DNA of 64,000 bases from Imbricaverruca yamaguchii (Eukaryota > Arthropoda > Thecostraca > Neoverrucidae): contig JAOTOL010001565.1 of NCBI GenBank assembly GCA_034440575.1, positions 1,151,501 to 1,215,500 of the forward strand, read 5' to 3'. A model generated the notes under the pieces. It was given only the letters and a program-made list of their open reading frames with translations. It searched no databases and was not told the DNA's origin. Of the stretch, positions 34,328 through 44,474 are shown piece by piece; the stretch's first letter is position 1, and the number at the start of each line of letters is the position of its first letter. The position numbers and the translations under genes were made by a program.

Positions 34328-35237
34328 CATGTGTGGTGACCCACCACCACCACAGTCGGTGATCCACCACTACCACAGTCGGTGACCCACCACCACCACA
34401 GTCGGTGGCCCACCACCACAGTCTGTGATCCACCACCACAGTCGGTGATCCACCACCACAGTCGGTGATCCACCACCACCGCAGTCGGTGACCCACCACC
34501 ACAGTCGGTGATCCACCACCACCACTGTCGGTGATCCACCACCACCACCACAGTCGGTGACCCACCACCACCACAGTCGGTAATCCACCACCACCACTGT
34601 CGGTGATCCACCACCACCACAGTCGGTGACCCACCACCACCACCGTCGGTGACCCACCACCACAGTCGATGATCCACCACCACAGTCGGTGATCCACCAC
34701 CACCACAGTCGGTGACCCACCACCACCACTGTCGGTGATCCACCACCACCACAGTCGGTGACCCACCACCACCACTGTCGGTGATCCACCACCACCACAG
34801 TCGGTGACCCACCACCACCACTGTCGGTGATCCACCACCACCACTGTCGGTGATCCACCACCACCACAGTCTGTGATCCACCACCACAGTCGGTGATCCA
34901 CCACCACAGTCGGTGATCCACCACCACCGCAGTCGGTGACCCACCACCACAGTCGGTGATCCACCACCACCACTGTCGGTGATCCACCACCACCACAGTC
35001 GGTGATCCACCACCACCACAGTTGGTGATCCACCACCACCACAGTCGGTGACCCACCACCACCACAGTCGGTAATCCACCACCAGAGTCGGTGATTCACC
35101 ACCGCAGTCGGTGACCCACCACCACAGTCGGTGATCCACCACCACCACTGTCGGTGATCCACCACCACCACAGTTGGTGATCCACCACCACCACAGTCGG
35201 TGACCCACCACCACCACCGTCGGTGACCCACCATCAC
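34328..35237. repeat. Minisatellite, 20/23/26 bp units with CCA-number variation
   Basis: The unit is (CCA)2-5 followed by CAGTCGGTGAY. Variation in the number of CCA triplets changes unit length in steps of three, and Y alternates C/T. The G-rich minus strand reads as Trp/Gly/Val repeats in long artefactual ORFs (769, 462 and 231 codons). Confidence 0.97.
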
Positions 35238-35279
35238 CAAAGTAGCCTACCCTTGTGTTCAGCTGCTCCTCGAATCCTC

Positions 35280-36305
35280 TTAACACGCGCACGTCCGGGG
35301 GGCAGATATCTACCCCCCTCCGGTTTTTCCTCATTTCCCGCCAAACTAATCAGGTTAGCAAGGCAAAACCTCGCATAGCTGTTCATTGTTTTTTTTCCGC
35401 ATATCCTCACACATTTTTAATCATGGGTTGTCTCAGGTCAGGTCACCAGGTCAGGGGAAGCGACCCAACTGCACTCGGAGATCTAGGTGGCATAACTTCC
35501 ACAATAATTGGGCGATTGATTTCAAACTTATAACATGCCATGACCTCATCAGGGACCATAATACGTATATCGTTTTTTTTCGTAGCATTGACCTTAGGTC
35601 AGGTCGCGGCCATGGCTTCCCCATTATAGGACTATGGTAAAATATACAAATGTTTCCTGCTTACATATTTGCGCTCGGAATGATTTCACAACGGTTGTGG
35701 CATGTAGGTGGAAGCTATGCTCAATGTTACCGCTGACATTTTTGCTCAGGGACCTCACCAAGGTCTCTGAGGTCACCTGAGATCACTACACATTTCTGCG
35801 CATTATATCGCACTCCATTGAGCTAGAAGGCTGAAATCACCGTCATTGTGCTTGTATCGACAAGACGTGTCGATTGATACATTACATGACCTCCCTAGGT
35901 GACTTCATGACCTTGGCCTGAGGTCATGACTTCATGAACTTGACCTGAGTTTCGGTTGACCTGACCTTAAATTACACCGCCTATTGTCGGTAGTGCATTT
36001 AAAGGACTGTCGAATAGCGTTCGCCGTTTGTTTCTATCTGTTACAGGTGTTGAGATATGTGTCAATGTCTGAGTCCCACCTGATCTGGTCGAATTTGACC
36101 TATGATGGCCCAGTGACCTGAATGTTGACCTGAGCGAAAAAAATGACAGAAACACTTTCGATAGAACCCGTCACCAGCTATCGAACGCCGTTTTCAGTTT
36201 GTCGCTAGCTAGCATAGTTCCAGAAATCTTAGGAGGGGCAGACATCTACCCCCCCCCCTCCGGACATGCGAAGTTGGCGCGGACCGCGGGACGTGCGAGT
36301 GTTAA
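35280..36305. mobile_element. piggyBac-like non-autonomous element (MITE), copy 1
   Basis: The element is bounded by TTAA at 35280-35283 and 36302-36305. Its terminal inverted repeats read TTAACACGCGCACGTCC at the left and TTAACACTCGCACGTCC (reverse complement) at the right, differing at one of 17 positions. TTAA as duplicated target is the hallmark of the piggyBac superfamily. The ~1 kb interior has no transposase ORF and aligns end to end with copy 2 at 41142-42113. A subterminal palindrome-containing block (GCAGATATCTACC near the left end) recurs near the right end. Many AGGTCA half-sites occur inside. Confidence 0.8.
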
Positions 36306-36784
36306 CCGAGCTTGTGCTGGCTGTGGCAGACGTATCAATATGAGTGCGGTTACTTCCGAACCAGGAGGCCGCGCGATTTGTTTTCATCGTGAGTCGGCAA
36401 GTTCCACCACCCCGGTGAATTGTATTATGTGGATTGGTGTGGCGTGTAATTAAATGCGTGTTAGGATACTTGAGTCCTGCCAGTAGAAGTGCCCTTATAC
36501 GACTGAACAGCTGAGCTGTCGTCGCTTGACCACCCGGTGGGTGTCCGTCCGTTCCCGATTGGTGTGCCTGGTATTCGTCTGTCGCTGCTCGTCTCTGGTC
36601 GGCGCGTCGGTCCGTAGTCGTCCGTCGCACCGCCGGCTCAGGCGTCTGCTCAGGTGTTCGTACTGCGGCCGGGCTGGTCCGCGGCGTGAACGTCGGCACG
36701 AGCTGTAACGGGACCGTCCGGCCTGATCAGGTGCCGCACGCTGGCCTGGCCGCCAACTGACCACCAACGGGAACTCCCGCCATC
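36306..36784. other. Spacer, nothing recognised
   Basis: No gene supported. Composition rises in GC toward the following array. Confidence 0.3.
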
Positions 36785-37062
36785 GCCCCGGCCCGGCCCG
36801 CCTCGATCCGGCCCGCCCCGCCCCGGCCCGGCCCGGCCCGCCCCGCCCCGCCCCGCCCCGCCCCGGCCCGCCCCGTCCCGCCCCGTCCCGCCCCGCCCCG
36901 CCCCGCCCCGCCCCGCCCCGGCCCGCCACGCCCCGTCCCGGCCCTCCCCGGCCTTCCCCGGCCCTCCCCGGCCCGCCCCGGCCCTCCCCGGCCCGCCCCG
37001 GCCCTCCCCGGCCTTCCCCGACCTTCCCCAGTCCGCCCCGGCCAGCCCCGACCTGCCCTGGC
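36785..37062. repeat. GC-only microsatellite-like array
   Basis: Irregular CCCCGGCCCG / CCCCGCCCCG / CCCTCCCCGG words of 5-15 bp, almost entirely C and G. The C-rich strand is plus. Runs of CCCC every few bases could form i-motif or G-quadruplex structures. Confidence 0.95.
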
Positions 37063-37559
37063 CCATATCGATAGCGAAAACTCGCCAGGTCTGCCTACCG
37101 TGGAGACCTTCTTAGGCGGTAGTGGGCAAACATATATGTTTCCCTGCACTGCATGAGGAAATAAGAAGCTGGTTTAATAATAGTGAAGCATGTAGTGTGC
37201 GTTGGGTGGAACGTTGATGTTCTAGCTAGCTTTCATGTAACACCATAATTGGCAGTTTTCCATTTCGCCTGTACAAATTCGGCGTGGGAAGAGACTTAAG
37301 CGTGCGAGGCTTTCATCTCGGTGTCCGTATACTGACTCGTGACCGTGACGCCTCCATTAGCTGTACATTTCCTGGTCACAGCTGGCACTCGTTGGTGGGC
37401 CATGTACCTCTTAACACGTGGAGCTGTTGAATGCTCTTTGCAAACACCGTTGGGCGCCGTGACCAGGGATCCGACGCGTGGTCACGTGCAGCTGTGGCCG
37501 GCCGCGGTGGCGACGGCAGGGCTGATGGCGTGGCCGCGCTCGCCGGCAACTGACCGGTC
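37063..37559. other. Spacer, nothing recognised
   Basis: Short unique segment between two arrays. A 126-codon ORF starting at 37339 runs into the next array and is not convincing. Confidence 0.3.
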
Positions 37560-38400
37560 GCCGCCGTCTGCGGTCTGCCGCCGTCGTCTGCGGTCTGCCG
37601 CCGCCGTCTGCGGTCTGCCGCCGTCGCCTGAGCTGTCCTGCCTGAGCTGTCCTGCGGTCTGCAGAGGATGTCTGGGCTGTTCTGCGGTCTGCCGCCGTCG
37701 CCTGAGCTGTCCTGCCTGAGCTGTCCTGCGGTCTGCAGAGGATGTCTGGGCTGTTCTGCGGTCTGCCGCCGTCGCCTGAGCTGTCCTGCGGTCTGCCGAG
37801 GATGCCTGAGCTGTCCTGCGGTCTGCCGAGGATGTCTGGGCTGTTCTGCGGTCTGCCGCCGTCGCCTGAGCTGTCCTGCGGTCTGCCGAGGATGCCTGAG
37901 CTGTCCTGCGGTCTGCCGAGGATGCCTGAGCTGTCCTGCGGTCTGCCGAGGATGCCTGAGCTGTTCTGCGGTCTGCCGCCGTCGCCTGAGCTGTCCTGCG
38001 GTCTGCCGAGGATGCCTGAGCTGTCCTGCGGTCTGCCGAGGATGCCTGAGCTGTCCTGCGGTCTGCCGAGGATGCCTGAGCTGTTCTGCGGTCTGCCGAG
38101 GATGTCTGGGCTGTTCTGTGGTCTGCCGCCGTCGTCTGAGCTGGCCTGCCTGAGCTGTCCTGCGGTCTGCCGAGGATGTCTGGGCTGTCCTGCGGTCTGC
38201 CGAGGATGTCTGGGCTGTTCTGCGGTCTGCCGAGGATGTCTGGGCTGTTCTGCGGTCTGCCGAGGATGCCTGAGCTGTTCTGTGGTCTGCCACCGTCGCC
38301 TGAGCTGTCCTGCCTGAGCTGTCCCGCGGTCTGCCGAGGATGTCTGAGCTGTTCTGCGGTCTGCTGCGGCCGTCTCAGCTGGCTAGTGGTCTGCTGAGGC
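37560..38400. repeat. Minisatellite, 30 bp unit and variants
   Basis: Core GAGCTGTCCTGCGGTCTGCC followed by GAGGATGCCT or GCCGTCGCCT. Two unit types (GAGGATG and GCCGTCG) are interspersed, and some units carry an extra CCTGAGCTGTCCTG. Both strands are open because the unit is divisible by three. Confidence 0.97.
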
Positions 38401-38985
38401 GACACTGGCCGTCAGCGGTCGGCGCCTGCAGGGTCCACCTCTGACTGTTGGACCGACGGTCGGACCGACGGCCGACGACCGGTGAACACGCGGCTATCCG
38501 GAGTAGGCTGTGCCCGCTCAGCGCCTCTGTCACCTATGGGGTGTGTTCCGGGTCTACTCACCAGCAAGCTCAGCGAGCGGTCCGCGCAGTGGTTGGTCAA
38601 CGCGCGTTTTTCCTTGCTGTGTGTGGTCGGTTGTGCCGATGACCGTGGTCGCTCGGCTCGTGGCAGAGTATGGTGAACGAACCCGCCTGGCATTGGGCAA
38701 TGCTGTCGGTGTGTGTTTGCGTAGCAGGGTTGGAGGAAAAATAGCAGTACCGTAGAAAATGTAATTGGGAACATTGCCCTTTTCTGATAATGACCTTTTC
38801 TTCGCGAGAAAGTTTAATTTTGTTGTTTGGTAATGAAATAGTGCAAACTGCATGCTCTATGAGAAAAGAATTGCAAGCCTGTGAATGCTTGCACACACCC
38901 CTTTCATTTCTGTTATAGTAATATAGTAGTTATGGAAGATAATTTGTGCTACATATGGATCCAAATGCTATTGCCCAAATGCCAA
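38401..38985. other. Spacer, nothing recognised
   Basis: ORFs of 60-120 codons on both strands overlap each other and resemble nothing known. Confidence 0.3.
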
Positions 38986-39590
38986 ATGGTAGCGAGTCCA
39001 CGCTCTCACGCCGGACTGGCGTGTGGTAGCGAGTCCACGCTCTCACGCCGGACTGGCTTGTGGTAGCGAGTCCAGGCTGTCACGCCGGACTGGCGTGTGG
39101 TAGCGAGTCCGCGCTCTCACGCCGGATTGGCGTGTGGTAGCGAGTCCGGGCTCTCACGCCAGACTGGCGTGTGGTAGCGAGTCCGCGCTCTCACGCCTGA
39201 CTGGCGTGTGGTAGCGAGTCCGGGCTCTCACGCCAGACTGGCGTGTGGTAGCGAGTCCGCGCTCTCACGCCAGACTGGCGTGTGGTAGCGAGTCCGCGCT
39301 CTCACGCCGGACTGGCGTGTGGTAGCGAGTCCGCGCTCTCACGCCGGATTGGCGTGTGGTAGCGAGTCCAGGCTCTCACGCCGGACTGGCGTGTGGCAGC
39401 GAGTCCAGGCTCTCACACCGGACTGGCGTGTGGTGGCGAGTCCAGGCTGTCACGCTGGGCTGGCGTGTGGTGGCGAGTCCAGGCTGGACTGGCTTGTGGT
39501 GGCGAGTCCAGGCTGTCACGCTGGGCTGGCTTGTGGTGGCAAGTCCAGGCTGTCACGCTGGGCTGGTAGACGGCTGTCCTGAGGTGGAGT
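38986..39590. repeat. Minisatellite, 37 bp unit, ~16 copies
   Basis: Core TGGTAGCGAGTCCGCGCTCT followed by CACGCCGGACTGGCGTG. Copies after 39420 switch to TGGTGGCGAGTCCAGGCTGT, showing a gradient of variants along the array. CACGCC and GGCGTG form a short inverted repeat in each unit. Confidence 0.95.
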
Positions 39591-39940
39591 AATCCGACTC
39601 GCGAGAGCACCCGCCGTCACGCTCGCCGACCCAGGAGTGCGCTCGATGTTCCCGCGATAGTTTTCACTGGCGTGGTGCCGCTCTCCGGCGTCTGTTGGCC
39701 CGGGTAAGTGGACGATGTCCACCGTTCGACAGGTGTCCTCATCTCGACCGTCACCACGTGTGCCTCGCGAGTTGGCTGGCGCACTGTCTATCTGCCGCAT
39801 CTCTCACATCGCTCACGCGATCGTGCGGTCTGGTGAAGGAGAAAATGCCTGTCGACAGCGAGAGTGAATTTGTACCGTGAACCTGCTGCCCCGCTCGGCT
39901 GCGTTTCCAACGGAGAAATCCGCGGCGGCTCGTGTACTGT
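39591..39940. other. Spacer, nothing recognised
   Basis: No supported feature. Confidence 0.3.
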
Positions 39941-40382
39941 GATCTGGGCTGGTGGGCCTCTGCCGGGTCTGGGCTGGCGCGCCTCCGCCGGGTCTGGGCC
40001 CACGTGTCTGGGCTGGTGGGCCTCTGCCGGGTCTGGGCTGGCGCACCTCCGCAGGGTCTGGGCCCACGCGTCTGGGCTGGTGGGCCTCTGCCGGGCCTGG
40101 ACTGCCGCACCTCCGCCGGATCTGGGCCCGCGCGTCTGGGCTGGCGGGCCTCTGCCGGGTCTGGGTTGGCGCACCTCCGCAGGGTCTGGGCCCACGCGTC
40201 TGGGCTGATGGGCCTCTGCCGGGCCTGGACTGCCGCACCTCCGCCGGATCTGGGCCCGCGCGTCTGGGCTGGTGGGCCTCTGCCGGGCCTGGACTGGCGC
40301 ACCTCCGCCAGGTCTGGGCCCACGCGTCTGGGCTGGTGGGCCTCTGCCGGGTCTGGGTTGGCGCACCTCCACCGTCTGAGTC
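39941..40382. repeat. Minisatellite, 64 bp unit, ~7 copies
   Basis: GGTGGGCCTCTGCCGGGTCT recurs at 39951, 40015, 40079 and then every 64 bp (40143 with GGCGGG). A second half follows (GCGCACCTCCGCAGGGTCTG, then GGCCCACGCGTCTGGGCT). The two halves are themselves alike, so the unit is probably an old dimer. Because 64 is not a multiple of three, all frames remain open by composition only. Confidence 0.95.
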
Positions 40383-41141
40383 GTGCTATTACTGGATCGT
40401 GAGAGACGAGGTCTCGCCGCCGGGGCTGCCGATCGCCTCGCACCGCTGCACGGCGGCCAGTGCACGGTCAGCCAAGTGTTCAGTGGCGGGGTCGCAGCGT
40501 TAATCTGCCATGTGGTCTGCCGCGTGGCCAGTCCCCGAGACAGTCGTACGGTGTCTGAGCAGTTTCGAGTCTGCAGGGGAGATGACGCTCGTGCTGGTCA
40601 AAGATGGGTTGCTCTCGTTCGTGTCCGTTTTCATTGTCAGCTGTGGCTGGGTGTTCCCGTTCTTTAATGAAGCGCTGATGCCCAGATATGTGAACATATG
40701 TTGAGTGTTCAGCACGTGCACTTACCAACCGTGGCGGATCGACCGCTGCACTCAGGCTTTGTTCTACTGCATCCCTTTGGCTGTATGCCAGCAGTGCTTT
40801 ATTGTCGCCCTTAGCGCTGTTTCAGTTACCAGGGATAATGGTAAATTATAGGTTTCGTGACGTACTGCTGAACGCCAGTGCACAATCTGTCACTGTAACA
40901 GCCTCGGCGGGGATAAAAACGCTGCTTCATGGACGCATTGTGATGGGTGGTCTGAGAACATGTTACAGCACTAGATGGTTGTAATCTACACAGAAATAAA
41001 TGCAGAATTGTCTTATGGATATTAACCCTGTGAAGACGTTGGCAATTGAATGCTTTGATGCTACGCTTGCCGTATGCTTTTCGGGCGTTGATGTACTTAG
41101 TACTGGCTTTGAGCTGCGTGCTCCTTAACCCACCCTGCGTT
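40383..41141. other. Spacer, nothing recognised
   Basis: No supported gene. The right edge abuts the second MITE. Confidence 0.3.
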
Positions 41142-42113
41142 TTAACCCGCGCACGTCCGGGGGGGGGGGGGAAGGTATCTGCCACTCCGGTTTTTCCTCA
41201 TTTGCCGCCAAGCTAATCGGGTTAGCAAGACCAAAATTCGCATAGCTGTTCATTGGTCTTTTTCGCATATCCTCACACATTTTTAATTCTGGGTCATCTC
41301 GGGTCAGGTCACCAGGTCAGGCGGAGTGACCCAACTACACTCGGAGTTCTAGGTGGCATAACTTCCACGATAATTGGGCGATTGATTTCAAACTAACATG
41401 CCATGATCTCATCAGGGACCATAATATGTATATTGTTTTTTCGTAGCATTGACCTTAGGTCAGGTCGCGGCCATGGCTTCCCCATTATAGGGCTATGTTA
41501 AAATATATAAATGTTTCCTGGTTACATATTTGCGCTCGGAATGATATCACAACGGTTGTGGCATGTAGATGGAAGCTATGCTCAATGTTACCGCTGACAT
41601 TTTTGCTCAGTGACCTCACCAATGTCTCTGAGGTCACCTGAGACCACTACACATTTCTGCGCATTATATCGCACTGCATTGAGCTAGAAAGCTGACATTA
41701 CCGTCATTGTGCTTGTATCGCTAAGACGTGTCGATTGATACATCACATGACCTTACTAGGCGACTTCATGACCTTGACCTGAGTTTCGGTTGACCTGACC
41801 TTAAATTACACCGCCTATTGTCGGTAGCGCATTTCAAGAACTGTCGAATAGCGTTCGCCGTTTGTTTCTATCTGTTGCAGGTCCTGAGATATGTGTCAAT
41901 ATCTGAGTCCCACCTGATCTGGTCAAATTTGACATATGATGGCACAGTGACCTGAATGTTGACCTGAGCGAAAAAATGATCGAGATACTTTCGATAGAGC
42001 CCGTCACTAGCTATTCAACGCCGTTTTCCGTTTGTCGCTAGCTAGCATAGTTCCAGAGTTTAGGGCCAGACATCTGTATGGAGTTGGCGCGGACCCCGGA
42101 CGTGGAGTGTTAA
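41142..42113. mobile_element. piggyBac-like non-autonomous element (MITE), copy 2
   Basis: TTAA bounds the element at 41142-41145 and 42110-42113. The left end is TTAACCCGCGCACGTCCGGG and the right end, reverse-complemented, TTAACACTCCACGTCCGGGG, so the inverted repeat is kept with a few changes. The interior matches copy 1 in the same orientation through shared words such as ATAATTGGGCGATTGATTTC and CGCTAGCTAGCATAGTTCCA. It is ~50 bp shorter than copy 1 through small deletions, and has an expanded G run near the left end. Confidence 0.8.
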
Positions 42114-42690
42114 CAAACATCGCGCAGCGGACATCTGCCCCAGGATTTTTCCATGGTGGGGGGGCCGGCCCAAAAAAGGACTTTGGCGGCCCAAAAAAAA
42201 ACAAAAAAAAAAAAAAAAGGTTTGGTGTTGACGGGGGGAATGGCGTGAAAAAATTTCGCCAAAAGTGCAGGTTTTGGGCAAAAGGGAAAAGCCCGAAGGG
42301 CACTTTTGGCACTGGCGGGGCACATCAGGCAGGTGATTTTTGGGCTGAATTTGGAACATTCCGGCCAAGAGGGCACTTTTCGGTCAAAAGGGCACTTTTC
42401 CAAAAGGGTACTTTGGTCTCATGGGGGGCCTGTCCTCCCCCCCCCTCCGGTGCGCCTATGGTCAGAAGTGAAAGGTCTGTGTTAATGTTCCATCCCCAGA
42501 AGCGCAGTCAAAGTGGTGGAGCCCCCCTTATGAACCAAAAACGCACCATATGAAACGAGACATTTTGAGATTTTCACCACCCAAAGGCAAAAGTTTTCCG
42601 TGCTTTGTGTGCCGAAAGCGCTCTATCATTATTGCATTTTTTTGGGAGGGGGGGATGGCCCCATTAAAATCCTGGCTGCTCCACTGATAG
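42114..42690. other. Low-complexity, possibly transposon-derived sequence
   Basis: Contains AAAAAA and GGGGGG runs and, at about 42663-42688, AAATCCTGGCTGCTCCACTG, which read on the minus strand resembles transposon ends of the CAGTGGxGxAGCCAGGATTT type. The 173-codon ORF (42032-42553) is Lys/Gly-rich low-complexity translation. Confidence 0.35.
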
Positions 42691-44217
42691 CACACAAAAG
42701 ATATTATAATGGCCTTGCACGTCCAACTTACCATAACTCAGGCATCAGCGCCGGGGCACACGCCAGCACTTCCAGTTGCTTCCTGGGCCGACAGTAATGT
42801 TCTGGCGTGCGCTCGTGACGTCACGATTCACCGCCTGATTAGTTGAAACTTGCTCAGTCAGCTGCCTTGCTCATTCCAGGACAAACTGTGCAACTGTAAC
42901 CAAGAATGAGGCTACGTCGTAAAAATAGCCAGTGTCGGCGACAAGCTGTTAACTCTAACTGGGTCATCGCTTCTGGACCATGTTGTAGGCGTCATCGTAA
43001 AAAATAGTGACGAACGTAACGGAAGTCTCATTCCGTCAGGCCAAATGTACAGATATTTCTGCTACTAGCTTGCAGATTTCCATTTGGTACAATCTGGTAT
43101 GAGCATAGGTGCACAAACCTTACATATAGTCTCAATTTCGCTCAATTTGCATGTCGGTGTACAAGAATGTATCTTAACATCACTGTAGGTCGCTATACAC
43201 TTGGCTGCCGACAGACCATGGACAAACTCATGCATACTTTTGGAGTAAACGCTGTTGTCTGAAACATCCCGTGTATCAACTAGACTTGGTCCCCTCGACA
43301 GCAAGTTCCAGCGCGTCCGGCGCTCATTTGGCAAGTCTTGGCTGAGGAGTGCGCGGTAGCGCGGCATCTTGTCCCTTTGATTCAGAGTGCTGGAACAACA
43401 ATGTCAATCATATTCATGCAATAATGTTTTTGACGAACATAGGATGACAGGGTATGCGTGCACTTCGACAATTTTCAGAAACTTCTGGCTGAAATTAACA
43501 CGTTGAAACAAAGACGAAATATTTCAAACCTTTGCGTTCCTTTTAAGTTTTGTACCTTCTCGTTTGAATGAGGTTATCAAGACTGGAATTTATTATTTTG
43601 GTGATCAGGTCGCAGATACACCATGCGAACTAGAAGTGTATTTTCAAGTTGAGGATGCACGTGCATCTCCATAATATCGCTGGGAATGCAAGAGAGTGCA
43701 GTCTATGGATGGTTCACGGTGAACACAGGGAATTCTTGGGGGGGGAGAAGATCATTCAGATGTGTTGTGAAAGCTCTATGTGAAATACAATTTTTACGTA
43801 GGATACGCCTTACCCTTAGCTATACCGTCACTGACCACCTCGGTTTCGTAGAGATCCTGCACCGTTCGAGTGAAAATCTTTTTATATAGATATCGCCCAT
43901 AGTAAGAATCAGACCAAGATGCCAGGTGAAATGCTTCAGTTACGGACAATTTTTAGGTGATGTCAGCACGATCGGGTGATTGTTCCGTTTTTAATACAAT
44001 ATCCACAACAACGGAATCTTTCTAGTTCTGTTGACTTCTGCTAGGGTTATGGATGATTTTGGCACTTTCAGCAGCCTTCCAGTCCAAGTTTGGCTTGTAC
44101 ATCGTTGGGTCTCGACTGCTGCGCCTCGGGGTCTGGGCCCGGCTGGTGCACCGACGGGTCTGAACTGCTGCACCTCAGGGTCTAGATCAGGTTGGTGCAC
44201 CGCCGGGTCTGGAGGGG
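42691..44217. other. Spacer, nothing recognised
   Basis: About 1.5 kb without a supported feature. A 100-codon minus-strand ORF (43065-43367) is Cys-containing but unrecognised. Confidence 0.3.
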
Positions 44218-44385
44218 GCCGCGGTAGCTCAGTTGGTAGGGGGTCGGACTCGTGAGCGCAAGATTGTGGGCTGGAATCTCACAACCGACGGCGGCTATAT
44301 AGGTTATATAGCGTCGCCTCATTTACCGAGTCCACCCGCGACCAGTCGGCGTGAGAGGTTGGCGACGCTATATAACCTAGCGGTT
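44218..44385 (+). mobile_element. tRNA-derived SINE, second head type
   Basis: The head GCCGCGGTAGCTCAGTTGGT begins at 44219 with a perfect A box TAGCTCAGTTGG. A T-arm-like stem TTGTG...CACAA encloses a B-box-like GGCTGGAATCT. Its acceptor-like GCCGC pairs with GCGGC at about 44291. The body then carries GCGACCAGTCGGCGTGAGAG and GGCGACGCTATATAACCTAG, matching the body of the 22440 and 50643 elements although their heads differ. Confidence 0.75.
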
Positions 44386-44474
44386 GAATGCGTCCTAAAA
44401 GAACCCAAGGTTCTTCTCCGTCGGGCCTGGACTGCTGCACCTCAGGGTCTGGGCCGGGCTGGTGTACTGCCTGG

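Noticed and set aside
33025..35334. 769-codon minus-strand ORF and overlapping 462- and 231-codon ORFs
   Set aside because: They are translations of the CCA/CAGTCGGTGA minisatellite. The opposite strand and other frames are also open, and nothing but unit repetition is encoded.
37376..38405. 305- and 307-codon Gln/Thr/Ala repeat ORFs
   Set aside because: Translation of the 30-bp array in two different frames of the same strand; both cannot be real and neither has a non-repeat domain.
42032..42553. 173-codon Lys/Gly-rich ORF
   Set aside because: Begins inside the MITE and runs through poly-A and poly-G tracts; low-complexity translation.
44219..44296. Free-standing tRNA gene
   Set aside because: A and B boxes are present, but the anticodon arm is not well formed and the sequence continues into a body shared with other SINEs.
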